A stretch of DNA of 64,000 bases from Acanthochromis polyacanthus (lineage: Eukaryota; Chordata; Actinopteri; Pomacentridae), in the NCBI RefSeq assembly GCF_021347895.1, contig NC_067117.1, forward strand, positions 17,703,858-17,767,857, in the 5' to 3' direction. A program made the position numbers and the translations under genes. The stretch's first letter is position 1, and every line of letters begins with the position of its first letter. The notes beneath the pieces were generated by a model. It ran no database searches, was not told the origin of the DNA, and saw nothing but the letters and a program-made list of their open reading frames with translations. This document shows positions 16,370-27,516 of this stretch, piece after piece.

Positions 16370-16830
16370 GCATCTTGAGGCTGAACTTAAAGCAAATGAA
16401 AAAAAGATGAGTCTTCCATTTTGAGCTAAAATTGCCAATAGTAGGACAGGATTGTATGCGGAGCAGAAGACTGTTCCGGAGCCTTTGATTTGGACGCATG
16501 AGTGGGGGAATGAAAGGATTAATTGTGAAGATTACCTGAGAGACCAATGGGTAGAAAATGGAGTTGTAATGCAATTAAACAATATACTGTGGAGATAAAC
16601 CATAAAGGGCTTTGAAAACAAATACTAAGACGTTTAACTCAGTTGTGTATTTCACTGGTAACCAGTGGAGATAAGCCAGAACAAGAGTGATGTGCTGTTT
16701 TTTTAGTACCAGTTAAGAGCCTGGCAGCTGCAGTCAATAACACAACAAGAGAGGCTGTACCACGTGGAAATGAGTCACAGTTTATGATAGCCAGCATCCA
16801 AATGCTCAATTTATGCTGAAGAGACCCTAC
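16370..16830 (+). repeat. Teleost interspersed repeat copy (diverged)
   Basis: The ordered phrases match a very common teleost repeat: 'gatgagtcttcc', 'ttgccaatagtagg', 'actgttccggagcctt', 'ataaagggctttgaaaac', 'cactggtaaccagtgg', 'gtgatgtgctg' and 'ctggcagctgcag'. The copy is worn and lacks clear ends. I do not assign a class. Confidence 0.62.
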
Positions 16831-17044
16831 ATGTTTTGCTTAGTCATACTGATCCATAGGCATCAGCACCCACTTGTATATTCCCTGGTGAAAGTCTGCT
16901 GAGGCTTGTGCTGCAGAAATCTTTAGTTTTTCCATGAAGTCCTATTCTTATTTGTGGAGGACACTATTTCCTGTATTGTTGATATGGACTGTAAACATCA
17001 ATATGAAGATGAGTCAAAGGGAGTCAAAGATATGGACACATCTA

Positions 17045-17600
17045 CACTGTAAAAAAAATCTGTAAAGGAATTCCGGCAGAAAGAAGGTGTTAAAAAAAAG
17101 ATGGAATACTGAAGCGTTCAAAAACTGTAAACACTGAAAATAATGGCAAATATGAAACACAATGATAATCTGAGTTGATTTAAATGCAGTAAAACACTAT
17201 TATATTAAGGATCAACTTTTTAACAGTCAACACTATTATATGGCCTTGACTTTTGCGAAAACAAGGGAACATCTGCAAACTAGCTGTTTGATAAAGTGAC
17301 TCACTATTTTTCAATATTTAGCATAAATACTTTTTCTTTCAAAAGCAGCAGATATCTGTAGATCAACAATATTGTTGCTAATTTAATTACAGTACAGTTT
17401 TGCCGTGATATTTCAGACTTACACGCAAATAACATGTAAGTGATTTTACTGGGGAAATCTGGAAAAACAACAGTCAATTGTAGTGAAATGGCAGTAAACT
17501 GCTTTGTAAAATGCAAGTAAATTGTACATTTTATTGAACAGTAACAGTAAACTGTAAAAATATAAAATAACGTACGGTAAAAAACTACATTTTTACAGTG
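17045..17600. mobile_element. MITE with CACTGTAAAAA inverted ends
   Basis: Left end CACTGTAAAAA (from 17045) and right end TTTTTACAGTG (to 17600) are exact inverses, each flanked by TA. That gives a 556-bp element with a TA duplication. The interior is AT-rich and full of 'acagtaaa/ctgtaaa' words, as in a MITE family abundant in teleosts. It has no coding capacity. The parent superfamily is not certain from the ends alone; Tc1/mariner-like or PIF/Harbinger-related parentage would both fit a TA site. Confidence 0.65.
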
Positions 17601-17816
17601 TAAAAACAAACAAATTCCAAGAAAAATTTGTAAGATATATAAAAATTAATCCATCTGTCATGAATCTATCTTTTCAGGTAACTCTCACTCTCTTTCCTGC
17701 TGTTTCTCTATTGCTTGTAGGTGTCACACACCTTCAGATTTACATTTTTCCCTCATTCAATTTATGAAAAAATTCCCAAACTATATGACATGAAAGACTC
17801 AACTCTGTATTGTATA

Positions 17817-17880
17817 GGTGGCTTGCAAACACGTGACTTTAGCGGTGGCATTAACTTCCGGTTAATGAAGTGGTGGTCAG
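17817..17880 (+). repeat. Left terminal inverted repeat of the SWIM/THAP element
   Basis: Pairs with 18877-18939. The exact outer match is GGTGGCTTGCAAA and the exact inner match is ATGAAGTGGTGGTCAG. The coding ATG of the plus-strand gene begins 10 bp after it ends. Confidence 0.8.
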
Positions 17881-17890
17881 GCCAACCAAA

Positions 17891-18411
17891 ATGGCTGCTG
17901 CAGAGCAAGGAACACGCGACTCTTTTTCGGAGTATTTTCGTGCTTTAGATTCTAATTCTCAAACTTGATACGTCGAAAAACTCAAATTTTGTGATGGCAT
18001 AGATCCGTATGCGTTATCCACGAAGGATTTGACCTACGAGGAAAAATATCCGCCAGTTCAGTTCCCTGATATCTCAAACTATCTGGTGCTACAAACAAGC
18101 TTTTGCACTGCTAAACAAATGAAGGCTTGGAAAAGCATAGATTCATACAATTTCTTTGTCTGTGGATGGGTTAAAGAAGTCGGAGTTAAGATCCTGAAAG
18201 ACAAATCCTGCATCATAAAAAGCCGTGTAAGTAACGATTTATGTAAACTTGTACTTGCTAGGTGTGTTAGCTCGGTGGATGCTAAAACGTGTTTCTGCTG
18301 TTCTTTTCAGGTGAAACATTCGCAATGTTTATCAAAAACACAAACTCATACCTGGTTGTTGATAAAAGAAGATGGAGAAATAATAACCGCGCACTGCGAC
18401 TGCATGGCAGG
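17891..18411 (+). pseudogene. SWIM-zinc-finger protein of the YqaJ-associated transposon type, 5' exons, broken
   Basis: Exon 1 (17891-18226) starts MAAAEQGTRDSFSEYF and has an in-frame TGA at 17966-17968 (codon 26). The downstream frame continues YVEKLKFCDGIDPYAL and on to a GTAAGT donor. Intron 1 is 84 bp and ends ttcttttcag. Exon 2 (18311-18411) joins in phase 0 and encodes VKHSQCLS, TWLLIKEDGEIITAHCDCMAG, then a GTAAAT donor. The 'W-x-x-I..DG.I..A.CDC.AG' pattern is the first half of a SWIM finger (C-x-C). In related fish genes it continues into C-x-H and a YqaJ-type recombinase/nuclease domain; both are absent here. TGA probably arose from CGA by CpG decay (inference). Non-functional as it stands. 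Confidence 0.7.
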
Positions 18412-18604
18412 GTAAATAATCTTTCAATGTGACAGTTTTGTGACAGTAAACAAGCTAAAAACAGCGAATGTTACCTTGTTAAGTGGGTAGTTAGTGTTAC
18501 CAATCTTTAAAGAATGGGTCTTAAAACCAACACAGAAAGGCTCTAAGCATGTATAATAATAATTATGTATAATATGTATAAATTATGTATAATAATTCAC
18601 TAAC

Positions 18605-18821
18605 CTTTAACGAAGTGATCGCCACAGACTCTAGCATTCTTTGACTCCGCTCCCTTCGAACTTAAGGAAATGTTAGCGAGCCATTTTTCTCTGCGTCTTT
18701 TCGTAAAATCCTTAGTGCGAGGCCCTTTTTTAATCTCTTCACGAGGAACCCTGAAGTATCCTTTCTCAAGTTCGCGATTTGATCGATTAGAACAACCTAA
18801 AACAACACACGCAAAAGGCAT
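18605..18821 (-). pseudogene. THAP-domain protein, first exon, truncated gene
   Basis: On the minus strand an ATG (18819-18821) opens MPFACVVLGCSNRS, with REKWLANISL in the middle and ARVCGDHFVK at the end. C-x4-C, the invariant Trp and C-x2-H-F are the zinc ligands and core of a THAP DNA-binding domain at its usual N-terminal place. The frame is intact. It runs into a GTTAGT splice donor (18599-18604) right after HFVK, a normal exon end for THAP genes in transposons. No second exon remains, because the element interior is deleted. In the parent element this would be the DNA-binding N-terminus of the transposase or of an accessory protein; which one cannot be told from this exon. Confidence 0.75.
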
Positions 18822-18876
18822 TTTTGACCGATGAGTGAATGTTAGCCATGCTCACTGCAGTCAACAATCAGCTCCG

Positions 18877-18939
18877 CTGACCACCACTTCATGATATACA
18901 TAGGTAATGAGGCGGATGTGACGTCATTTGCAAGCCACC
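18877..18939 (-). repeat. Right terminal inverted repeat of the SWIM/THAP element
   Basis: The inverse of the left repeat at both its outer 13 bp and inner 16 bp. It contains a TGACGTCA palindrome (CRE-like site) at 18,918-18,925 (approximately), where the left copy reads ACACGTGAC, an E-box-like core. The minus-strand THAP gene starts 55 bp inside it. Confidence 0.8.
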
Positions 18940-18941
18940 TA

Positions 18942-21710
18942 TGCGCACGATTTAAAAATACCATAGTTAGTTGTAACTCTGTGCCGTTGCTGCATTTAGA
19001 ATGTGCAGGTCTGTTAAGTCCTGGCTGCTATCTCCATCCATCCCTTCGCTACTTGGCGCAGCTCAAGCACACCAGCTCACCTACAACTCTGATCTAGCAC
19101 TTTAGAGCTACTGTACGCTACACAATGGTATGTTTTAAAATTGGAGTAATGCAGCTTAAGAATAATCATATGGAAAGCCTTATCCTACAAGATGACTGAC
19201 TGGTTCTTCATGTTTCCTATGTATGAAACCTTGGCTGTTTGAGTCCGTATTTTTGAGACTGTCATTGGTACACTGCAGCTTCAAGGTGGAAATGTTCAGC
19301 CATGGCATTGACAGCTTATTTCACTCATGATGTGTCCTACAGTATATAGAAAGCACCATATAGACATGTTGACAGGGTTAAAAAAATAGATTTCCACTGG
19401 AAAGGGTCTTTAACATATGACGCTATAGCATGGGGGTGCAATAGTTAGCAAGAAGATGAGACCACATAGCATTTATCACTTTTAATCTTTTTTTTTTTTT
19501 TTAAAGAAAAAGGGAAACACCAAGAAACTGTGTGAAACAGCACAGAGCTGACAGCATTTCAGTGAAAATGGGTAAAAGCAAAAAAATGCTCACAGTGTAG
19601 ATGAGATGATGAGATGTCATATTGTTCGATAGCACTAATAAATATAATGTTCTTGAAAATATTTCATTTCATTCTTGAGATTATCTAACACACTTCAGTT
19701 CATGAACAAGTAAGTAATCAAATGTTATTCAAATGTGGCTCAAAACAGCACTGGATTCCAGCTCAACTGAACTGTACTTATGTCTAACACATTTGTATTA
19801 AAACATGCTGTGGATGGACATGTCTTTTATGAAGATATGGACAGTAGGTTAAAATAGAGACATGAGCATCCTTTGAGCAATCCTAAGGGGTCAGTGGTTG
19901 GGGTTAAACGTTTGGTTGCAGCTCTTCATGAAGAATTAAACATCAGAGAGCTTAAGGGGACTAAAGAGGAAGTTTTAAATGCTTAGAGGGTGCTATTGCT
20001 CATCAAGGTATTATGAACAGTGCTGGAAACAAAAATCACCACTAGTTTGGCTGTACTGGGAGAATGCTGAAGTTATCCACATTATCTACTTCAGTTGACC
20101 AACCTCTCCGACCCGTAAGGTGGATGAGCTTAACGGCTTGATTAATTTTCAAGCAACGCATGCCCTACATTGGGAATGGGACTGCTGAGACTTGGGAAGT
20201 GTGAGTAAATAGATAATCAATAATTCTACATTTTTCTGGACAAGGAGTCAGTCAAATACAGTGAACCTAGAAGGGAGCACCAGCAAATGTCCCTCCATGA
20301 ACTCTTCTTTCCAGTGGGGAGCAAAGAGGAACAGTTGAGTCAGATCTAAGATGTATTGAAAGTGTTTGGTTTTGACACTTATCAGTAGATCCAGTCTGAA
20401 AAGCTGAGAAGTTTTTTTTACTTCCTTGCAAGTCTCCTGTCGTGACATAAACCATTTTCCCTGCCATGTTGGGACTGACAGGCACAACAGGACAGTCTGA
20501 AAGAAATTTAAATAAAAATGGCTCTCAGGTAGTTGTTAAAGAGTCCAAAAATGGTTAAGAATTTACAACAAAATTCCCCTTGATATCTACCTTGATCAGA
20601 TACTTCGGTGACTTGTGGGTGACAGAGAGGATTATTATTTTGTTTTGAGCAACAAACAAAGAACAAATCAGGGTTTTTTTAGACTGACAAAATTAATGAT
20701 TTTATCAGTATGGTACGGGACCACCCTGCTCTTTTCAGTACTCACTGATATTTACTAAAACCACGGCAGCTGTCAACAGTGGACTGGAATGTTCAAGTGA
20801 AAGTTAAAATAATGTGCGATTATACAATGAATCCCCTTAAATAAACAGCTGAGGAAATTGCACCACAAGGTGTATTGTCTGACTATGTGGTTCATGCTCC
20901 TACTTGCATTACCACAGCGCTACAAAAACAGACCAATAGGCTGCTTCAGATGATAAAGAACAAGCGCTCCCACTGATGTGACAGAAGTGACAGGTTATGG
21001 TTGTTCAACAGTCTGATCACACACAAATGAAATGCACATCCAAACATGTATAATCGTGTTTACTTTTCCCCCTCATAAAATGTATGTGAGTTTGCTTTGG
21101 TTAACTGATAACAATAGCAATTATGAAATAAATTGCAATGCATAGCAATTACCACCACACAGACCAGTACCAGTGAGTTATAAAGTTAACTGTAAGGATT
21201 TGCACAGAAAGAACGAGTATAGAGAAATTTTTGCATCTCATAGGAGAGATCTGTGATTCTGTCATGACATTTCTGTTGAAATGTAACAAGCACCTGTTGG
21301 ATTTTGTTGCTTTATACAAGCACAATCACACTGGTACAAGTTAGACCATTTTTGTGCTAAAGAATTGTCTGACAGCACCTCATTACTATTCTGCTAGAGT
21401 GGTGGAGAAGACATGCATGTTGTTTGTTTGTATTTCTTTAAGCCAATCACAGCTGGACTGGGTGGAGCTAAGTGAAGGCTGCATTAATGTGTTGCCTCAA
21501 AATAGTAATAAGTGGAGTTGTATTAGTGGAATATTTACTCGCAAGGCGACAAGTGCTGTCATTACAATAAATAGTCCACCAGAAAAAGACGAGCAGAGCT
21601 GCCTTGCTGCAAGCAGACAGTGGTGGAAAACAAAATGAATGTACTACTGATTTAGTTTGTTCCTAGAATTGAAATAATTTACTCTGACAGTTTTCAGTTA
21701 CTGACTTGGT
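18942..21710. other. Non-coding, AT-rich
   Basis: No supported gene. A poly-T run lies at 19,489-19,502. A small imperfect tandem of 'tatgtataat' words lies just before, inside the transposon (18,548-18,597). Two overlapping minus-strand open frames at 20,250-20,490 have no recognisable domain. Confidence 0.55.
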
Positions 21711-21714
21711 CAGG

Positions 21715-22230
21715 TCAGGTTTGTTTCGAGGCCTACTACTGGTACCATGTAAACCAGTACTACCTGTTCCATGGTCGAGTCACCGGCGACTAAACCGGTA
21801 ACCCCACTGCCCTTATAGGACAGTGAGGTGGGTGGGTAGACACCCTGATAGGATAAATAAAAGACCTGTCTATAAGGATACATGCACCCAAATTGGGGTC
21901 TTTTATCTATCTACCAAACACAACCCACTGCCTTGTGGACAATGTCTTGACATAAAGGCTAAAGGAGGTGACCCTGACTCAAACGCAGCGGGACGTGGAC
22001 ACCCGTCGGGAAACTGGAAAGGCGGATGAATCCTACAGGATCAACGGCTGTTCACTGTAACTAGGTGTGCCTCCGGTCGTCGAGGTCCCCTTGCGATCAG
22101 ACTAACACACACCTAGTGAAGACTACGGAGCTCTGTTTGTGCGACTTTGCTCATCACCACGCATAGCTTCTGCAAACGCAAGCAGACATCATACTCGAAT
22201 ACCGCGGGATTGCAAACGACTTATACATGT
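21715..22230. other. CpG-rich block with many nested hairpins (unidentified, possibly a retroelement UTR)
   Basis: This block has far more CpGs than the AT-rich sequence on both sides. It holds several exact inverted repeats: ACTGGT/ACCAGT around 21,738-21,759; a CACTG..CAGTG stem near 21,805-21,827; GATAAATAAAAGACC (21852-21866) pairing with 21897-21911 (14 of 15); and ACTAGGTGTG (22060-22069) pairing exactly with CACACCTAGT (22108-22117). No long coding frame exists. The density of stems suggests an RNA-structured segment such as the UTR of a retroelement or a non-autonomous element. I do not recognise the family. Confidence 0.45.
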
Positions 22231-22262
22231 ACACCACGTACAGTTTAAAGACAGATAGTTTA

Positions 22263-22826
22263 GTGAGACTTTAGTTGAGGGCATGTACACAAGACTGACA
22301 TGACACCATCATAACCATGACCGGCACCTGTCATGAACACAAAGAATCTTTATGATCAAGCGTCATTCTGTTAATTATGTCATTTTCAATGCAAAGTTTT
22401 GAATGTCATATTAAGCCAACTTGACATTAACAAATCCAACATAACCTCTCATTAATATGACATAAAAGACTTAGTTCACAAACATTAGGAACTATTTAGC
22501 TTCATGAGTACATTCATTATGTTTAACTGTCATATGAACTTGGTCTGGACACTGCTGTCATCAGACCTTTATTATTGTTTCATGAATAATTTTCTTGACC
22601 TCAGCTACAGTGATACAGTTTAAACTAGTCATTAAACTCCAGTGAATGTCAAGTCGTCCTCACAGAGACACCTCAAACAACGTCAACTTTGCATTAAAAC
22701 TGACATAATTGACTGAATGATACTTGATGGTAGCAGTCATAAACATTTATAAAGACATCTCTACATTCATCACATTTGTTGTGTCAGTTTGATGCATACC
22801 CCTTCAAATAAAGTGGTACCAATAGA
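22263..22826 (+). repeat. Teleost interspersed repeat ending TAAAGTGGTACC
   Basis: Ordered phrases 'gacatgacacc', 'catattaagcc', 'gacattaac', 'ctcattaatatgacataa', 'agcttcatgagt', 'gtcatcagacc', 'gaatgtcaagtcg', 'gcagtcataaacatttata' and the terminal 'aaagtggtacc' match a dispersed teleost family. The 3' end is sharp; the 5' end is less clear. No coding capacity. Confidence 0.7.
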
Positions 22827-24150
22827 TTATACCTCACTACTTTTATTTGACAAGTTCAATTACTTGTTACTTTGCTGTAATCAATGTAATTATAGAATGA
22901 CCAAAGAATATCTTCAAATTACATTCTCATAGGTTAAGATAAGGGAAGATTTTTTGATCCTAAAGAGAAATTGTACCCAAAAAGTAGTGACAATGCGTGC
23001 GTCTTTTATCCAGTGATGTTCTGAAATGAGCCATTGTGCATAATTTCTACATTAACATATGATGCTATGTAGTTTTGGTGCAGTTTTGTGCTTTTTTCGA
23101 AAAGAACTTCTAATTGACTTATTCCTTTCTGTGCTGCAGTATTGCTAAGTACAGCTTCTTAAGGAAAAGATCTAGGGATTACCTCCACCTCATGACACAA
23201 ATTCTGACCCTTCACTCTGTCTCAAACAGCTGCTCACACACAACATGACCTGACTAATCATCTGAAAACAATAAATCTATCGCACTGAGACACCTGCAGC
23301 CACTTAGCCCTGTATGACTACAACAGAATGAACAATCACAATGAATGCGACAACCAGAGACCTTGCATATGATAAATCTATTCAGCGCCAATTCAAAGCA
23401 AAGACGTTCCTCATTTCAACCCAGTGTGAGTAAATTCTCATGAGCACAGTCAAAGCAAAACAGACAAATCACAAAAACAGTACAATCCATCCTGAAATCA
23501 ACAGTTCAGATGGACATAGTGTTTTGTAGAAAATTAAGGCATACACGACTATAAATACTTCCTCGATCTTCTTAAAGTTTTAGAAATGAAAGAAAATAGA
23601 AAAGATCAGCTGGTTTAGTGTGCGCATTGATACACATGTAGACTGCAGGTGCTGCTGTCTCTTGAGGGTTTTTTGTTTCAGATCACTTTCGATGCCTATT
23701 AAATATTAATTGTCAAATATTTTTAATATCAGAAATCAGTGTGTGCATTGTGTGCTCTGTACAGAGCTGTGATTCTTTTTTTTTTTCATGAAGCGGAGAG
23801 CTGGCCGAGAGGTTGCACTGCAGCTCAGTATGCTCAAGCTACGAAAAGGAAGCAGGGAGAAGGAAGTGATATGAGTGACGGGCGAGGGGGAAAAAGTAGC
23901 CGCATGTTGATGTTATGGGAGGCTGAGGGAAGGGATTGGGGATGCGGAAGAAGGGGTAGACGGTAGAGCACGAAAAAGAAGGATGGATCACTTTCCCATA
24001 TTGCATGTAGAGCAAAATCCATCATCTTGGGGAGCCAGATGTGCGTCATTCACATCAAACTTTCCAAATTAAAGGGCCACCTCACCCCTCCACTCCCCTC
24101 TCTAATCCCGTCTCCATCTCCCTCTCTCTTACCATTAAGCCTCTTTTTGC

Positions 24151-24154
<4 letters not shown>

Positions 24155-24192
<38 letters not shown>
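24155..24192. repeat. (AC)n microsatellite
   Basis: An uninterrupted AC run of 19 units. Confidence 0.96.
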
Positions 24193-24195
<3 letters not shown>

Positions 24196-27100
24196 CACAC
24201 TTAAACACATACATACACACATGCCGTACATAGACACTTGCAAACTTCTTCCTCTGTTTCTTTTTCCAAGGGAAGTTGCTGAGAGGGCTCATTTATGATG
24301 TTTTGCAACAGCAGCATAGCCTTAGGATGCAAAACACATCTCTGTGCTGGCAGAGAGGCATTGTGGGTTATCTTATCTGATGTGAAAAGGGGTGGTGAAT
24401 GTTATTTGCATGCTGCATTGATGTTCAAATAGCAGTTTGAATGCTTCCTCAGCACTGAAGGATTGTGATTGTATGGTTGGCGAGCAAACAAGTGTATCAG
24501 ATGGTATCAGACTTGGCCTACTTAACTGTCCTGGGTGAGACACATGAATCGGTACCATAAAAACTTCACTCAGCTCATACATACGTTCGTCTCTGGCTCC
24601 ACCGTCAACGCACGCTCGTCCGTGCGTTCATGTCTCTCGACCCTGCATCTGTTGCACTTTATGGCAGTGATATGTTAAGTATCTCATATTACCGTCATAA
24701 AAAAGGGTCTGTAAGTTGCTTGATGCGGTTTAAAGCCGCAGACGTAATGCCACAAATCTGCTCTTTAGCCCACGAGACACAGACTGGACCCTGCCGGCTG
24801 CCTGACACTGTCTGTCTTTCACGCCAAATGACAAGAAAGACAGGAAAGAGAGAAGAGAGGCCAGGAGACAAGTACTCGTGGACAAGAGAGGAGCAGAAAC
24901 AAGGAGAAAGATGAAAGGAAAGGTGGAAGAAAGACAGTTAATAAGGAGTTGAAAATGTCTGAATATTAAATGAGTAGATGACACTCTGACAGCAGAGCAG
25001 CTGGACACATGATGGAACTTTCATCCTTCACTGTAGTGTGTCATTGCTGTTAAACAGAGACTGAGGGATATACTTTTTCCCTTTAGGCCCAGTTTCTCTG
25101 GGATAAGCAGGCACATGATAAGTGAAAAAGCAGAGAAACACCATTACCTCTCAATCTTTAGCTCTCCTTATTTCTTCCTTTCTATTACACACACACACAG
25201 CCACAGGGAGGAGACCAACTTTTTCTTTCTTTCTTTTGGAGGACGACTCTTTAGCTGCACCGCCAGATGAGGTTTGATACCTGCGATTCCACAGTTAATC
25301 CTGGTTAGAATTCAAACAGCAGAGAAATTATGGTCTCTTTCTCCTACTTCCCTTTCCTCGCTTCCATTTTCGCTCCGACGGCGTCTCCTCTCTTTTCAAT
25401 CTCGCTCCCTCTCTTTTCTCCGGGGCCGGGCGCAGAAAAAGCCTGACCTCTGCGTTTTCTCCCGTCCTTAAGATTGGTTTTAAATACTCAGCAGATTAAA
25501 GCACAGGCATGAAAGCTCACATTAGCCATATATTTAAAAATCCCCCTGGCCGATAATCCATGTATTTGTCAGAATCAAACACAGGGGAATAGAAAAGGGA
25601 CCAATGACATGATGAGTAGCCTGAGCCAGACGTATTGTGAAGGGGAATTAGAAGGAGAGAGATACATTTAGTAGAATGTGGCCCAAGAAGAAAAGTCCTT
25701 CAGGATGATTATTGAAATTCACTCAAGACTGGCTCACGTGAGCATTTGACAGGACAAAAAGCGCTGTAGCAATTTGACGACCTCCGATGGCCTTCGCTGT
25801 CTTTCTCTTCCGGCTGCAGCTCACACACACATATATGAAACCTATGACCTGCAATGATGAAAGACTGATAGAATTTAATGTACTTTTTTTTTCTTGCATG
25901 CTGAGGTGAGTGTAAAAGCAGTTGGTAATGTGCTACTATAATTTTAATCTTCACCGATTTCAGCGTTCTATTAAAAAATCTGATGAGAATGCAGGAGATT
26001 TTACATTTACTGTACATTCAAAATGTACCCTGTTTTTTAATTTAACATACAAGAAAAATGTCCTAATTTATCAGCATTAAACAGCAACATAAACCTACAG
26101 TACAAATTAGTTTTTAAACTGTCAATTTATCTCTTCGATTTCAGCAGTTTTCATCTAACAAAGTCAAACAATATTTGTTTCTGTTACTGCAATTCAGACA
26201 TGTATTTTCAAGTATTCATTTTCATATTGTTTGGATATTGCACTTTAAATACAAACAGAAAGAAAGGCTAAATAAACTCCCATCTTTGGTGCGTTATACA
26301 TTGTGTGTCCACATTTCACAGATATTGCCTGGACAAAAGAAAATGTTTTCTCAAAAAAAATACGAGTTATATTCATAAACAGCTGTTAGTGTCGTCTGAC
26401 AATAAGCTTGCTAGAGGAGTTAAAGAAGGGCAGATGAATAGTCTGGCGAGACGTGCAGGTCAAAAGAAATCATTGAGCCTTTCAGTACCACAGCTCATGT
26501 ACACAAACAAATCCTGTAAATGTCAATAACCAGCTATAGTGAATTTCACATCAAAATTATATGAACATATTGAAACGAATGGTGTGAAATCTCCAAGGTT
26601 ATGAAAACTACAGGACATTAAATGTTATTTTTTCTTTGACTCAGTTCAAAGGAGTGAACTCGTCATTTACTGATGAGAACATTTGATAACACGAGAGAAC
26701 AAAAAACTGCATGCGTTTTGAATGATTATGGGGGAGAGGTGGCTCGTTAGAAATAAATGAAAGAAAATCTATGCATTTCCAATGCCAGCAACATTGGAGA
26801 GCTTTCAATAAATGTTTTCTGTGTGTGTGTGTGTGTTTCAGTTGTGGCTTCTTTGAAGTATGTGTCAAAGGGCAAGAAGTTTTACAGCCAGAGTGGAGAT
26901 TGCTAATACTTTTCTCGCTTAATTCCTTGCTTTTTGAAATTTTTACATTTCCTGTTTCCTGTTCAGTATGTATCCTTACATACTGATAAATTATGCTGTT
27001 TTGCATTAAAAACCTGCCACCCTCAGCTACAAAAAAAAAAGATTTTCAGTCCATGTTTATGTGATTTTCATTCATTCATTCATTATAACATATGCTGTTT

Positions 27101-27456
27101 TTCTGTTTTGTCTCTGGAAAAACAAACTCTTTTCCCTCCATCTATCAAATTATCTAGTCTTGAGCTGGTTTTTGTATCAGGGTTGTTATACGTGTCAGCT
27201 TAACACTGATGGCCGCACTAATATGACAGAGCTCTCTGGGTTACATCTCTCTCTGTTGCATTAAAAATCTGCAGTACAGCAGGGAAACACACACACACAC
27301 ACTCACTCACACACACTCGCACCACAAAGGTTGCCCACGAAAGCCAGTTTCTATCCTATCCTTCCTCTCCATCTCTCTCTCTCTTTCTTATTTCTTAAAC
27401 CAGCCACCGACAGCACACAATGCAGAGGTAAAATCAAGCTTTTCCACGTCTTTCCT

Positions 27457-27475
27457 TGTGTGTGTGCGTGCGTGT

Positions 27476-27516
<41 letters not shown>
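27457..27516. repeat. (TG)n/(CG)n compound microsatellite
   Basis: A TG run with CG-containing interruptions, ending in TGCGCGCGTGCG. Alternating purine-pyrimidine sequence of this kind favours Z-DNA. Confidence 0.93.

Larger units (their letters stand above)
17817..18939. mobile_element. Two-gene TIR transposon remnant (SWIM/YqaJ-type + THAP)
   Basis: The 1,123-bp element starts GGTGGCTTGCAAA and ends with the inverse, with TA on each side (17815-17816; 18940-18941). The inverted repeats extend about 63-64 bp each (17817-17880 and 18877-18939): the outer 13 bp match exactly, as does an inner ATGAAGTGGTGGTCAG, with a diverged middle. Inside, a plus-strand gene starts just after the left repeat and a minus-strand gene starts just inside the right repeat, so the two converge. 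Both are cut off at about 18,412-18,604, where the middle has been lost. From memory, ISL2EU elements of the PIF/Harbinger/ISL2EU/Spy group carry a YqaJ-type nuclease gene besides the transposase and make 2-bp duplications, so they are the best candidate parent. That assignment is inference. Confidence 0.75.

Noticed and set aside
25268..25310. tRNA-like B box (GGTTTGATACCTGCG..)
   Set aside because: No matching A box, acceptor stem or cloverleaf at the right distances.
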